A stretch of DNA of 64,000 nt from positions 40,792,001 through 40,856,000 of the forward strand of contig CM063106.1 in assembly GCA_031841125.1 (NCBI GenBank), read 5' to 3'. Positions 1-12,999 of this stretch are shown here, piece after piece. Source of the stretch: Acanthococcus lagerstroemiae (lineage: Eukaryota > Arthropoda > Insecta > Hemiptera > Eriococcidae). The notes beneath the pieces were generated by a model, which worked only from the letters and a program-made list of their open reading frames with translations, did no database searches and was not told where the DNA came from. The translations under genes and the position numbers were made by a program. The stretch's first letter is position 1. Every line of letters starts with the position of its first letter.

Positions 1-2146
1 CCTTTTCTCTCTTTTTTCAGTAAGGCAGACATGACAAACCGCAATCACGTTCGTATAGACAACGTGCAACGTAAAAACTGAAATATCTGCGCTGCCATTT
101 CAGCTACTGTGCCACTGACGAATGAGTCTTTTAGCTAAATCCTTATATAGTTTTGAAAATGCCGTTGAATATGAAACCCGACTTATTGGTTCATCTGTGA
201 TAACGAGCTCGCACAGTTGAAATAAATTTATATAAAAATCAAGATGAGCGTCGAAGATTTAACATGTCACGCAAATGCGGACGAGTATCTGAAATCGTTC
301 ATATAAATTCCAGTTACCCGCGAGCGGACATCTTTAAATGCGATGACTCCATTTTTATCGAAAAGAGTCTGAGGTCGTTCTCAGCCTGTTTTTTTTTTTT
401 TTTTTTTCCTCCTCAGAGTCATGCACGCGGTTATCTCGAGAAATTGAATTCGCTGCGCTGCTAAGGCAGCCGCAGCAGATTTATACCTACTTATTAACCG
501 AATTGACGTTTTTCGGATTCGAGGCACGTTCGTCGCTGCGTATAGTCGCATATCTTATGTTCTAAGATTTTTTCGCTGAAAGCTTTTCCTTTTTTTATTT
601 TATTTTTTTGGTTTTCTGTGCAACCAAATGTAGTAAAATAAATATAAATAAGAATTTGGCAAACCTTTCCCCCTCCCCTGGATAGGCAGAAAAAGAATTT
701 TCACGATAGTATACATTAAAATGTGGGGGTGACGCTGGAGTGAAATACGTTCGGCGCTGTCGGAGACGAAAAACTGTGACAAAATGTAAGCGTACAATGC
801 TGAAGTTATACACTACTTCATAATTATTATTACCGTCACGCTGGAACAAATCGGGTTATTACGTTTCGATAAATAATTAGCATGCTCAGAATGAATACTG
901 CGAAAATTTACAGCGAATTTGAAAACACGAATCTTAAACATTTCAAACACGTTTTACGGCGAAACTGGTTGGCATTTTTATTTACATGCGCGCTGGTGTG
1001 GTTGCACCATCTAACATTCCTGGAGCAAATTTACGTACATTATGTCGCACACTGGGCCGATTTAGATTAGAACACGCGTATAACGGAGGAAAATAGAAGT
1101 TGGAATCTAAGCTAGGTGACACAGTAAGGAGGAAAGGGGTAATTGTGTGAGACAGTTAATTGTGCGCATTCTGATTTCGTGGATACAAATGACGTCACGC
1201 GACCATGAAATATGGCAACGTGTTGCTTGAATGAAGTGTTTCGTGTGACAGGAGTTCATATCGGACTAAATTTTTTCTCAATCTGTGCTCGAAAAGCACC
1301 TTATTTGTAATCTCTCTTCAGTGCACAAAGTGAAACTTTTGAATGGACAATAGAGTCCACAAACAGTATGCCTAAAAAGTATGCAAAAATGGTCCAGTCT
1401 TATTCTAGAACAAAAATGAATAAGAAATAAACATTTGCATGTAAACCAACCTCCTACAAAAGCGCTAGTGTAGGTTGACAGTTTGGAGGTACACTTGTGC
1501 ACCAAATTGGAAGTTTGATTAGTAATAATACGTGTAATTTATGACAATTACATGATATTTGTAGCTACAGATATTTCGTATACCTATTTTGATATATGAA
1601 CTCATGATAAATTTTTATGTTCAGACAAAAAATAACAATTGGTTTCTGTTCTGTGTGTGCGTGTGTGTTGATGGATTTGAGGGTCCTAATCCATTTGCAG
1701 TTTATCGCTCCATTTTTGTGTTATTCAAAGATGTTGCTGTTTTCAAAAACTCAACCTTATAATTAGAAGTATTGCTGAACATGGTTTCCAAAAACTAAAA
1801 TTTTAGAAATACGGGGGCTGAAAATGAATCATATGGTAAATAAATGAGTAAGAAACAATATCCAAGTACACTATGATTGCGTTAAATCATATGTAAATAT
1901 AATAATCAGGTATTTGGAGCTTGTTTTGGAAATTTCGGATTTTCAACCACCCAGCAATTTCTGAAAAGAGGCAGTTACTGCAACAAAATTTTAACATAAC
2001 ATGAAGTTCAATGTGAAACACTTCCAAAACGTCTACGTAAAACCTTCTTAGAGTCCATACGAACACATCCAGAAAGTACGAACTGTCCAGCCTCGAACAA
2101 CTAACAGGCAAACAAACGTTTTCATATTAGAAATGAACAATTATTT
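1..2146. other. AT-rich stretch with no supported gene
   Basis: Open frames here are all shorter than 90 codons, have no recognisable domain, and overlap on both strands as expected by chance in AT-rich DNA. A poly-T tract lies near 390-406. I see no tRNA-like, rRNA-like or transposon-protein signal. Confidence 0.6.
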
Positions 2147-2323
2147 TCTGACAAAATGAGACCTTGCGGAGCTCTATAGCTCCAAAATCCGTCGACATAT
2201 GATTATTTGAAATTGAGATTTCAAAAAACCGGATTTTGAAAAAAAAATGCAATTTAGGGAAAAAAGGTTAAATCTCTGAGACAAATAAAGCTAGAGAGCT
2301 CTGCAAAGTCTCATTTTGTCAGA
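2147..2323. mobile_element. 177-bp MITE with 35-bp inverted ends
   Basis: The left arm (2147-2181) starts TCTGACAAAATGAGAC and continues through GAGCTCT to TAGCT. The right arm (2289-2323) is its reverse complement with about three or four mismatches. The interior is about 107 bases with no coding potential, so the unit looks like a small non-autonomous DNA transposon. No unambiguous target duplication is visible and the superfamily is not assigned. A shorter sequence of similar kind (ACAAAGTGAGACCTT) occurs near 2738. Confidence 0.65.
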
Positions 2324-2395
2324 GATTTTATAAAGAACTTCGTCGACAAAGAAACTAATACAATATGAAAGAATTTGATTTTGAGGTAGACAAAA

Positions 2396-2541
2396 GCGCA
2401 AATAGGGCTCAGAACTGGGGGGGGGGGGGTGAAGCCCCCTTATTATGAAGTAACCCCACCCCGCATCATTTTCTTTGATAATTATTCAGTGCTTGGGGGA
2501 GCTATTTAGAAGTTTGGGGTGCTAAGCCCCCCTATTTGCGC
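2396..2541. mobile_element. Small TIR element with GCGCAAATAGGG ends
   Basis: GCGCAAATAGGG at 2396-2407 is matched by its exact reverse complement at 2530-2541. The interior is G- and C-run rich ('ggggggggg', 'aagccccc') and noncoding. The layout is that of a short MITE. Flanking duplications are not clear, so the exact ends are uncertain by a few bases. Confidence 0.5.
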
Positions 2542-2790
2542 CTATGGAGTGAGAACAACACTGAGTTGGGGGAAGGAGGCAAAACAGAGAGGATGGTGGG
2601 TTCACGTTTCCTCTGAAAAACATGTAACGCCATTCGAAAGAGGAGGGTTCAATCTACCGAAATCATCATGAATCCCGATTTCAACGGTTTTAACCTGGAT
2701 TTACAAAAATCGCCGCTTCTTTAAAACTAGGATCGACAAAGTGAGACCTTATTCCTTGCACTGCCACAAATTATTTCAGTATGCGAACAA

Positions 2791-3290
2791 TTCAGGTGTT
2801 TCGAAAACTATTCAATGTGCCTCCAAAAGGAGCAGTTCCAAGTAAACCTACTGAGCGATTGTGGGTAAAAAATTTTCGGAAAATTACGTCCGGGGCCTAA
2901 AACAGACGATAAAGTCTCAAGAGACAGTTGACCGTGTAAAAAATTCGGTACAGGTGAGCTCCAGAGGGTCGATCCGGAAACGTTCTTCTGACCTCGGTAT
3001 TTCACGAACCTCTGCACAAGGTATCCTATGAAAATCTTAATTTCCATCCTTACAAAATTCTTATCACACAATAGCTGCAAGAAAAAAATTGTCGTACCGT
3101 GAATGAAGCAGTCGCCTTACTTAAGAAACATTTTGGGCAATGGCTTATTTCGCGAAATATGGAAATGGAATAGTCACTGTGTTCGCCCGATCTCTGTCGG
3201 TTCCGAACTTTTTTTATGGGGCTATTTAAAATCAAAAGCTTATGAAAGTGAGCCAAAAACGTTTGAAAATCTACTAAAAAAACGTTGAGC
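2791..3290 (+). pseudogene. Mariner-like (DUF4817/DDE-type) transposase relic, internally deleted
   Basis: Conceptual translation from about 2791 shows the N-terminal DNA-binding part of a mariner-like transposase common in insects: motifs VFRKLFNV, AVPSKPTERLWVKNFR, then after a frameshift ETVDRVKNSVQVSS, RKRSSDLGISRTSAQ, and after another frameshift ENLNFHPYKI. The reading then jumps, in a shifted frame, to the C-terminal end of the catalytic domain: KKHFGQWLISRN, CSPDL and LFLWGYLKSKAYESEPKTFE (frame open at 3103-3288). The central catalytic part, where this family carries the metal-binding acidic residues and a QDGA.AH-type motif, is absent. Several stops and at least three frame changes mean the copy is dead. 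No terminal repeats were recognised around it. The family call is from motif recognition, not a search. Confidence 0.75.
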
Positions 3291-6200
3291 CTGAATCGTC
3301 TTTACTTACACCTGCAATGTTGACAAAAATATTCCTCGGTGTTCAGAAACGCTCAGAAGATTGTATGCAAAATAATGGCCAACATTTGAAGATATCAGTA
3401 AAAACCTTTATTTTTCTGCTTTATTTTGATAAAAAAGTGTATTTTCTCTACTGGCTATGTTTTTTTCTGTTGACAAGGTAAATGTGTTTTTATGGGCTAT
3501 CCTGTAAATCAAACAAATATTTTAAATAAAGATTTTTTGTTAATCTTTGAATCTGAAAAAGCGATGAAGAAATAAAATCCAATTTTAGGTTTTTAACAAC
3601 TGATTTCAACTATCGCATCATAACTTGGATTCTTTAAATCAAAATATTATTGTTTAAAATTTTCCCAATTTTTGTATGTAATATTAAATAGGAAAAACGT
3701 TCTCTTTATGAAAATTATTACATTATCAAAAAACTTGTGGCAACAGGAGTACAAAATCATAGCGAAAAATTAAAATTTCTTCCTTTCGTCTGGCAGTAAG
3801 TCGAAAAACAACTTGAGATGAGTAAAATTGAGTCACAGTTAGAGATTTTGGACGTGGGTTCCGAATATTTTTGTATAAAATTCTTTTCCAATTTCGGATT
3901 AGAACCTCTAAGTACAAATTTTATCGCAAAAAATTCTGTTTTATTTACCCTGTTTCATTTTTGTACTATGTCTTTTGAGAAAATTAAATTGTAATTATTT
4001 TTACTTCGGATGACATTTTCACACAAGCCATTCAAACAGTTGCCAAGAACTGAAAGCTACAAGAAAAAGGGGAAAATACTTCTTTGAAGAGAGACAAGGC
4101 AGTTGGTTGACTGATACAAAATCAGGATCCGATGATAGTGGGCGTATGGATGTACACGCCCACCAAATTGGCTCCGGGACACCACACCAGCTATCCCAGA
4201 ATTACTCCGATTGGGCCTGCGTCAGGATAAGGGGAAACGCTTTGAGGTAGGCAGCTGTCCTACCTCTAGTTTGGATTTTCTAATACGCTTGTGAAAGAAT
4301 AAGGGGAAGAAGGACCCAAAGGTTATAAGAATTTAGTCTAAATGTCGAAAAATCAGTTCACCTGACTCATACAGACAGTTGCACCAACCATTCAACGCAA
4401 GGACACCAGAATGCGGACTGCTTTACGTGAATAGGTTAATCTTGAAAATGCTTTACGTATAGCTGATGGAGAGACATACCACATGCTTCTCCCATCATTT
4501 CATGTTTCTGCTTCATCCAACTGTCTCTTCTTTCCAAAAGTAGATGTCATCAGCGACCCATTATTTTTGTATTTGAAAGTCAATAAAAAATGTTAAACGA
4601 ATCTATTAAATAAGTTTAAAAGAACCTTTTAAAGAGTATCTACTTGGTTTAAACTAGTGTGAAAGAACTTTCTATAATCATGGCCATTCTTGAAAAATTT
4701 TACACAATTCTACGATAATATTATGAAATTAGCGTCTCAGTTTCTAGAAGTTCTAGAGTTTAACATGTCATAGAAAGTTATGTCTCTTGACCCTATTTCG
4801 CAATGAAACCTGGTTATGTTAAAAAGAGTCATAAACGAGTTTTGAATAGTTTTAGCGAGTTTTGAATTAATAAGTTTGGAAAAGACTTAAAGAGTAACAC
4901 GTTCGGGAGAATCCAAAAAATTCTTACACGAGCGTTCAAAGTTGAAAAGTCTTGGCAGTCTTAATAACTGCCCCCTTCCTCCACGAGGGAAGAATTTTGA
5001 TAGTATTGTGATGAAGTTTGCCTAATTAAGAATTCATTAAGCTGAAAAAATTCAACTTACTCTGACTATAAAGCATAATTTTTATTTTCACGTCAACAAG
5101 AGAAGAGTCAAAGATACGAATCGTTCAAAACCTTAAGTATTTCTCTCTTATTTACTCACTCAGTAACCATCGTGAAGACAAGAAATTATCCAAGTACGTA
5201 TGAGGGGGAATGGGAGTAATGAGTAAAATTTTTACAATATTCGAAATGCCTCTCTCAAGATGCTTTTTGGACCCGCCATGAAAAAATATTTGAATTTTGG
5301 GAGGTTTCTTATTCATTGATGTATTCTTTGTACATTTTATCAATGATGTGAGAACTAACAAAAATCAATGTGTTTGCCGACTGGTGAAGGAAAACTTACA
5401 GTTTGCAAACTCGAGAAAAGATTGAGGTGACACTCTTCCCTCCCCTTAGCACTGGCCCTGGTTGAAATTATTTCGATGCCTATATGTATACCAGCTTTTT
5501 GTGAACTGTCTTACGGCCGAATCCAACTGTATCTCAGATCCTTGCGACCATTTATTATGCAGAGGGTAGTTCCATAGGTGTATGAGAGAAAATCCTTTTA
5601 TGACCGTTAGTTCCGAAACATTAATTAGAACTAAGCCTTTAAGAATTTGAAATTCACAGCTGGCCTATAAGAGAATATATCCACTCCACAGAAGTACATT
5701 AAACTGGCGTGTAACTATTTCGACCGCGAGCCAATTGAAAACAAGTATTATATTGGTGTAGACTGTGAATTAAGTGCTCACAATCGCATCTAACCTCTTA
5801 TACCGACGTACCGAAATGCTCCTTTGCATTCGCTTTGAGGGCAGATATTTGTAAGTTATTACCGCCTTTCGTTGCCATTAAGAAGGTTAGGCCTACCTTT
5901 TTATTACATCGTAGGTACTATCAACCATCACTAAAAACCTATGTGTTTCTTCGCAACCACCAAACCCCACTTCCACGTTCAATGTTCGGATTTTTAAAAC
6001 ACTTGACGCATTTTCGTCGGCTGTTTTTATGAGTCTGGCGGCGAAAGTAGCGAAGGTGCGTCTTCCCCTCTTCCTCGTGCAGCGGGGAAATTACAAAACT
6101 ACAAAACAGTAATCTTAAAACGAGTGTAAGAAAAACACAAGTCGTTACGGGGCTAACAGCGTTGTCAATACTCGACTTATCAATTCGCACCGCTATTAAA

Positions 6201-8684
6201 CTCTGTCATCCTATCACCTTCGATTAGCGGTTGAAAATATTTTTCTCCTTCTTTTTCAGGTTGCTGTGACCGATGAAAAATAAAATAAGAAAAAAAAAAG
6301 GAAAAAAAGAGACGCGTCGTATATATTATCCGAAAAATGCCAATCGAAAAAGGCACCCATAAAGGGGAAACGAGAAAAATTACCGCTAAATTAACTCGCA
6401 TGCTAGTAACCTTACTCCGTTCACACTATACGCGCTTTAATAATAACCTTCCTTTTAAACTTAGTCGAAATTTACGATGTCATACGCAGGTCACATTTTT
6501 AAAAATCTGATTTGCATAGAGCCGCGATAAAAAGCACCCTTTTACCGTACATTATTTTTCATTTTTTTCGAAATACATCCTCACCAAAAGCTCGCGTGAG
6601 CCGTTGAAACAAGAGAGAGAATTCTACGTTAGAAGCAGGCGCAAAATACCCCAGAGAAGATACGAACTGGACAAAAAAATGCAGTGAAGGTTGCGTTCAA
6701 AAGTCATCATCGCAAATATTAAACGTGAGACTTGCCATTTTTGATTCAGTTCATCTAAATGTGGTTACTTTCTTCGCAGGTAGGTATAAGTGATCTACAA
6801 ACTTGAAAGCGGAATAATATTTATTAGTTTAATAGCATGCGGGATTTGGAGTCCAGCGAAAGCGAAGTGTTTGGTCTGAACCCGAGTAAACGCATATGAA
6901 ATTAAGGAATCGAGAGCGTGTAAGAAGCGCGTCTGTTGAATAACCGATAGTACATACATGCAAGTGCTAAAACAAACTAAACGAATGTCCTGTCTAGCCG
7001 ATCGTGGGAGAAAAAGGAGAGTGAGTCATGAGAAAAAGAATAAAAAGAAGGAGGTGGGTTTGATAGGATCTATAGGTATGCAGACTACAAAATCATTCCT
7101 AAGACGCTAGCATTGTGCTATGCAGAAAATAGCCAAGCACGACGATTTAAACAAACATATACATTTAAGAAAAGAGGGTCGCCGTAACCATAAGACAATA
7201 TCTACTGAATGTTAATTCTATAGCTAATAGAAACAGAATGAAGAATGAAGTATCGGTAAGTGCATCTCGCAACATTACTCTCAGTTGTTATCTATCTTGT
7301 TGGTGGCATGGAAGGAGAATCATTATTCATTGGTTAACGCATGGAGGTAGAAATGGTGAGGCTTGGTGGGAACAGCTTGTCGGATCATGACTGAGCAAAC
7401 AAATCTGTAGAGATGGGACCTGTATTGTTCAGTGTTGGACACAATATACTATATCCAATGAGAATTTTGACATACCCAGCTATCATGACATTAGTTTAAA
7501 CCCAGAGCCCTCAAAGGATCTCAGGCTCGAGAGATTAATTTAAATTTCTTCTTAGTAGTTGTCAACAAAAAAAGAGCCCGACCGCTGCATGGAAGGACAC
7601 GGTTACATAAATATGTTATCCAGGTGAACACATTCTGTACTGACGATTCTCAATCAGGTAGCCTTAACAGTCCCAACACCTGCAGTGCACAATTTATTAT
7701 AATAAATTAATACACATTTATTCCCTATATGTATATTTAAAAAAAAAAATAAAATAAACGCATTTGAACACTCATGTTTCCAGTCAGAACAAAGTGCGCT
7801 CAAGCAATAGAAGTGACGCGCTTGTCCGTCTAGTGTGAACAGTTACCTTTCCCTCTCCATATTCATGATTCGGTTCTGTATTCTGTCGTTGAACTAATTC
7901 AACCGACTATAATTATAGTCTTTCCACGCTAAGAAGGATCTGACGTCACAAACGGTTTCCACACAATGCAGCTGATGCTGTGAATAAAATTTTGTGTGTT
8001 ACACATTTTCATTAATAATTAATTTAAAAAAAAACAATTGACGGACGAATTATTTTCAATGAAATAATACATATTTTGATGCTGTAAATGAACATACATA
8101 CAAGTATGTATGTGAAAGGGAAGACCTGCTCAATTCAGCTTAACAGTGTAAATCTCCGCCTTTCCCACCCCCACAACTGTTGAAATGTCTACTGCAAATT
8201 GTGAGGGCAGATCATTCTACGTGTGGAAAGAATAGAGGTGGCATAACAGAAAGAGAGGGACCTCAGCGCAAAAAAAAAAAACATTTTTGTGATAACAACT
8301 GTTTCTGACTATTTTTGGTCGCTCTTTTGCGTGGTGTTGTCGAAAAAATTCTAAAAAATTTTCCCAAGTGGCTGTAAGTCTTCTAAGTTGAGTCTCCCCG
8401 TCACATGAAAACGTTATCAATTTTGTTTATCCGCTCTCCTGTAAAATTTACATTTTTGCACTCAGGTCCCTTTCTTCCTGGCAGGCCACAGAGTCGTCCA
8501 TTTTCAGCTTTGCTCGGCACTCTCCGTGAGGGAGAACAAATGACCGCGCAAAGAAGAATACGCAACTGTAACGCAATGGTAACGTTTTTCTGTGGAATAT
8601 GTTTTGCAGAGCGTTTTCTGTCAAAGTTTTCTGTTTTGCATGGCAAGCCATTAGGCATTTATCAATGTAAACACGGAGGACCTG
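3291..8684. other. No supported gene
   Basis: All open frames are below about 85 codons until 8405 (105 codons, no recognisable product). Apart from the weak periodic repeat at 4640-4975 I see only AT-rich unique-looking sequence with short homopolymers. Confidence 0.5.
4640..4975. repeat. Weak 10-11 bp periodic degenerate repeat
   Basis: The stretch can be cut into successive units of about 10-11 bases resembling AAGAGTCATAA, ACGAGTTTTGA, CGAGTTTTGA, AAAGACTTAA. The same motif type, in this or the reverse orientation, forms the clearer arrays at 21852-22062, 30846-31172 and 31390-32346. Here the units are strongly diverged and the call is tentative. Confidence 0.35.
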
Positions 8685-8726
8685 GCAATAGGGTGTTTGC
8701 AAATTCTTATTTATTATTTTAATATT

Positions 8727-8953
8727 TGTGACGCAATGCGCAAAAAGGGCCCTTGTGGTATTCTTGAAATTTTAAGTTTGCGAGTACAGTACCATTGATT
8801 GGCAAGGTCTACAGAATTTGAGGTTGCTTCCACACTTATCAGATCTGTAATGTGGTATTCTTTAGTCTGTAGACCTTGGAAATTGGTGATACCGGACTTG
8901 CAAACTCAAAATTTTAAATCACCACAATGGTCCTTATCACGCAACGCGTCACA
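8727..8953. repeat. Imperfect palindrome, about 88-bp arms
   Basis: Left arm 8727-8815 (starting TGTGACGC, ending CAAGGTCTACAGA) pairs with right arm 8866-8953 (starting TCTGTAGACCTTG, ending GCGTCACA). Pairing holds along the whole length at roughly three quarters identity, with a loop of about 50 bases. A transcript would fold into a long hairpin. It may be a foldback element or MITE. Confidence 0.7.
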
Positions 8954-9020
8954 TTTATTATAAAATATAAATTGAAACACTTCGACACTTCAAAATGCGA
9001 TAGCACAGCAAAAACCCTAG

Positions 9021-9497
9021 ATGCTACACGCACATTATGGAAGTTCAAGGCTTCAAACTGTGAAGCTGCAGACTGCAATCATGCAGCAGACTTTGAACAA
9101 CACTGAACATACTAAAATACATTTCCATTTTCTGTTTAATTCGTTCCAAGCGGCAAGCAGAAATCACACACTCTACCTTTATAAGACAAATAAATTCAAA
9201 GGACATAAATCCAAAGAATTTTTAAAATTTACAAGTTTCAATGAATATGAACTGATGATAACTGCTAATAACAAATCAAAGAGGGACAGGAATTTTGTTT
9301 TGATTCAAATAAACGAGGAATTTTACTTTAATCCAAAAATAAAGTTGTGTTCTCGCTTCAGAAAACTCACATTAATGTGTTCTCAGGTTACAAGATGCAA
9401 AAATATTAGCTCCACTCCTGGTCACACACCGCGTGAAATATTTGTGGACCATTCAAATGCGAGAAAGATAATCTTTCGTTTCAAAAACAAAACGTGA
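9021..9497 (+). CDS. 158-codon open frame of unknown status
   Basis: The frame starts with ATG at 9021 and runs 158 codons to a TGA. It is Lys/Asn/Phe/His-rich, as expected from AT-rich DNA, with no signal peptide, membrane segment or domain I recognise. It lies inside the possible element at 8685-10207, just after a 227-bp palindrome. It may be chance, a decayed transposon gene or an exon; I cannot distinguish these. Confidence 0.12.
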   Translation: MLHAHYGSSRLQTVKLQTAIMQQTLNNTEHTKIHFHFLFNSFQAASRNHTLYLYKTNKFKGHKSKEFLKFTSFNEYELMITANNKSKRDRNFVLIQINEEFYFNPKIKLCSRFRKLTLMCSQVTRCKNISSTPGHTPREIFVDHSNARKIIFRFKNKT

Positions 9498-10207
9498 TCT
9501 GCCAATTATTTATTCACGTTTTTCATTAATTCTGCTACTCGCCACACGATTATAATAAAAGTTCAAATTTGTGGTTGAGGGTATGTTGACGGTTTCCGAT
9601 GATTTGTTGTTCCTGATAACAAAAAGACAAAGGTAAATAGTCAAATTAGAAATGAAATATTAGTGAAAGAACTGAAACAGAATACCAAAATTACCACTTA
9701 ATACTGCTAACACATTTATGAGACATAACTCACATCGCATTGTTCCTTGGAAAATTTCCTGATATGCGAGTACCACAGAATGTTGCATGTGCTTGGTTTG
9801 AGTCAAATACTTACATTATACGCTAATTCAACTTAGAACCAATTTCATACAAACAAACAATACACTTACTTCTTATAAATCCAGTTAATGTCTTCACTTT
9901 CTTTGAGGAAATAGTTCCTTTTGTAGAAAAGTACTAGTCAGATAATACTGGCATGAGTAAAATATAAAATTATGAAATAAATGTAAACAAGTTGCATTAG
10001 TAAATGGAATAATCAAAAGTGTAACCGAGAGGATACATTCATAATAGTAAACTAACTTATTGATAGATGGCAGCAGTTGACAGAGAACACAACTGAGCTA
10101 AAACTGAACCATGAGCTGTAAACAACTCAGTTGTATATAATGAAAAAAAAAATGAAAATTTGATTGCAATAGGGTGTCTGCAGCGCTGCGCATGGGCAAA
10201 CACCCTA

Positions 10208-12999
10208 AAAACTCGCACAACAGCGTCTGTTGATACAAAGAATGCCCAGAGCGTACTGATGTATTGTTATCAAGTTACCCTGCTTAATGTTACATGCCTC
10301 CACTCTATGTTTTAATTACAACTAAAACAAACTATGAAAATAATAATAATGCTTTTGATGAAAATATGATAATCAAGGATCTTAGTTTCTAAAACGAGCT
10401 GGTTTTTTGAATGAATGAATACAGGGATACAGATTATAATCCAGCTATAAACTTTTACATCACACCAATATTTAGTCGAAATAGAATAACAAAATTCGGT
10501 ATATAAACTGATGTATTACATATGATGATATGATGAAAAATTATGGGCTATACAACAGAAACCTTGTTTGCATTTAGGAATGATGTGATTGGGGGTACAG
10601 TGGAGAAAATCAGTTATTGAAGGGCATACACCCACTAACTGCAATCCAATATAATACATCTCCACAGGCCACATAATCCTGATGTTTCAGACTATCCTGG
10701 AAAGGGGTGGCATAGTATCCTTTAGTTTGAGAAAAATGTTATTCATTACCGGTTAGGAAAACAAATTTTTTTGTTTGTTTAATAATTGACCACTGGCTCG
10801 TCGAAAACAAGCCGAATCCAGCTTCGCAGATGCTACCCGAATTTTTGATCGAAAACACGGTCCGAAATTCATTTCGTAAGGAGGGTAAGAACTGATGAAT
10901 GGGTGAAAATGAATGATGGTAAAATAAAACAAAACTTCCCACTTCCAATCGCTATTTTTCATCTTCCGAAGTATTCATTTAGTTCATTAATTTTTTATCT
11001 TTCTGCGTAATACGTGCCTAGTATCCCAAAAATAACACGGAATACGCCGAGCTTTTCATAAGAAATTCACGGGATGTGTTCAAAGGGAAACGGCATCCGA
11101 AAAAGTTTTCGGTATTCGAACAATGATAAGAAATAATATAAACGCGATCACGTATCCAGTTTAATTGCTTTGGTAAATTTTGGACGTTTGATAGTCTGCG
11201 TAAACGAAAATGGAGCAGGTATGCGGTGTGGCTTAGTATTGATGAATATTACCAACTCCGTGTATGCAGTTTTTATTTTTATTCTTACAAGTGTTCACAA
11301 ACACCACGGTACAAAATGAAATTCATCAAAATTTACAAGAAACAGTATCAGGTCCTTTTAGAAGTATTTTTCATGCTGAATTTAATGACGTTTGCGGTTT
11401 TTGTGTAGTAGGTCCTATTTTCTTGTGAAAAATTCCCTGAAAACGAAGAAATGGTAATATGTGCCCCGTTTTGAAGCGACTTCGGATTCGGAATCTACGG
11501 ACTTTCTATGGTCGGATGCAATTTACCCCGGACGTGAAAGAACGGTCGATCTCACGGACACTTGTGCTGACTAAAAAAAAAAAAATGAAATTTTTCAGGA
11601 GAGCGTTTCGAAAATTTCGTCAACTTATTCGGACTGCAAACGCGAAAGAGTCGCCCTCTACAATTTTAGGCACGTGAAAAAAAGGAACTACTGAAACCCT
11701 ACACATTTTAGAAAAATGTATCAGACTGAAATAAAAATGGTCTCAATGGAAGGGAAGTTTTATGTACTATGTATAATTGTTGTTCTATTTATTTTTCGAT
11801 AAACGCTTTCGTTTTATATTTTGAGATTTCTTCATATGCCTGTAAAAAAATTAAATATTCTCCTCGATCAGGGTTACAAGGTAAATGACAACGGCGCGTT
11901 ACTGCTTTGAGCAGCCCGAATAACTTACCAGTTAGCTCCTTAGCTCAGTCGAAAAGCGCCCTCTAGTGGTCCAAATAATTAGTTATCAGCTGTTTTGCGT
12001 ATACCACCAGTGATACCACCAGATAGCTTACACATTCAGCTACAGATCTACATACTTAACTTGGCTTTGACAAAAATGTTAGTTAGCACAAATGTTCATG
12101 AGACTATCGATATGTACTAGTATATTCATGTTTCTTGTCTTCTATTTTATTTTTGAAATATCTTGTTGCGTTTATAAAAAAAAAAAAAAAATTAGCTACA
12201 AAAAAGGCACATAACTTACCAAATACAAACAGAAAAATATAAACGAAAGAGACATTGTTTAATTGCAACTTCATGATTTTTCAGAAAGTGAAAACGTAAA
12301 TTTTCGAATCAAAACAACAAAATGTATTACCCAACTTCAAAGCTGTTTTTCTGAAAACGCCGTTTCGTTGCATGTCCCTTTTTGCCGCGACTCACTTAAT
12401 CATTAACTAGGAACTAGATTGAGATTTTTTTCAAATGAAATGATAAATCAACTCTTTGTATTTTAGTGTTTTACTATTGGCTTAGGCCTGCTACTATTTT
12501 CTTCTTTCAATTCAGTTTTCCAATTTTCGGTTCACTGTGATTCCTGTATTTTGTTATTGTATCACCCCATCTCTCGACCTCCACTCAGGTAGTCTAATGT
12601 CTGATCTCTCCAAATTCCTAATTCATAATGTGTGCCCCTTGCATTATTTATTTATAATGGTTACAACGTTACAGGAACTCTCCTGTCTTCTCGGTTTTCT
12701 AGTTCTTTTCACCTTCCCCGCTCTTCACTTCAGTTTCCTTAAGGGATCCGACGATTCATCCAGTTTCCACTCTGTTCAGAAGAACCTAACCCAACAACTT
12801 CGTATTTTATTTTACATTCTATAATTTTCTAATCAAGTTTTGAGTCTATGTTCTTGTTTCATTCTCTTAGTCATGTGTGAAATCAAAAGGTCGCATATCG
12901 TGTTTTGTAAAGCATAGATATGAAGAAATGAAAAAACAGCGGAATGACTTTAAGGAAACAAGGAAAGGGGGAAATGTATTGATGACTGATAACCATATA
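10208..12999. other. No supported gene
   Basis: Open frames are at most about 95 codons, without recognisable domains. A 31-base segment near 12083-12113 (AGCACAAATGTTCATGAGAC, then an ATCGATATGT end) recurs diverged at 15483-15513. Poly-A runs lie near 11573-11585 and 12177-12191. Confidence 0.5.

Larger units (their letters stand above)
8685..10207. other. Region bounded by a 16-bp motif, possible element
   Basis: GCAATAGGGTGTTTGC at 8685-8700 recurs in direct orientation with one change at 10166-10181, and an inverted copy of its core (GCAAACACCCT) lies at 10196-10206. The last two form an 11-bp-stem hairpin. The interval holds the palindrome at 8727-8953 and the 158-codon frame at 9021-9497. 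It could be a non-autonomous transposon with a hairpin end. No transposase motif or target duplication is seen. Confidence 0.3.

Noticed and set aside
8405..8722. 105-codon plus-strand frame
   Set aside because: It overlaps two minus-strand frames of similar length and has no recognisable domain; it ends at the palindrome.
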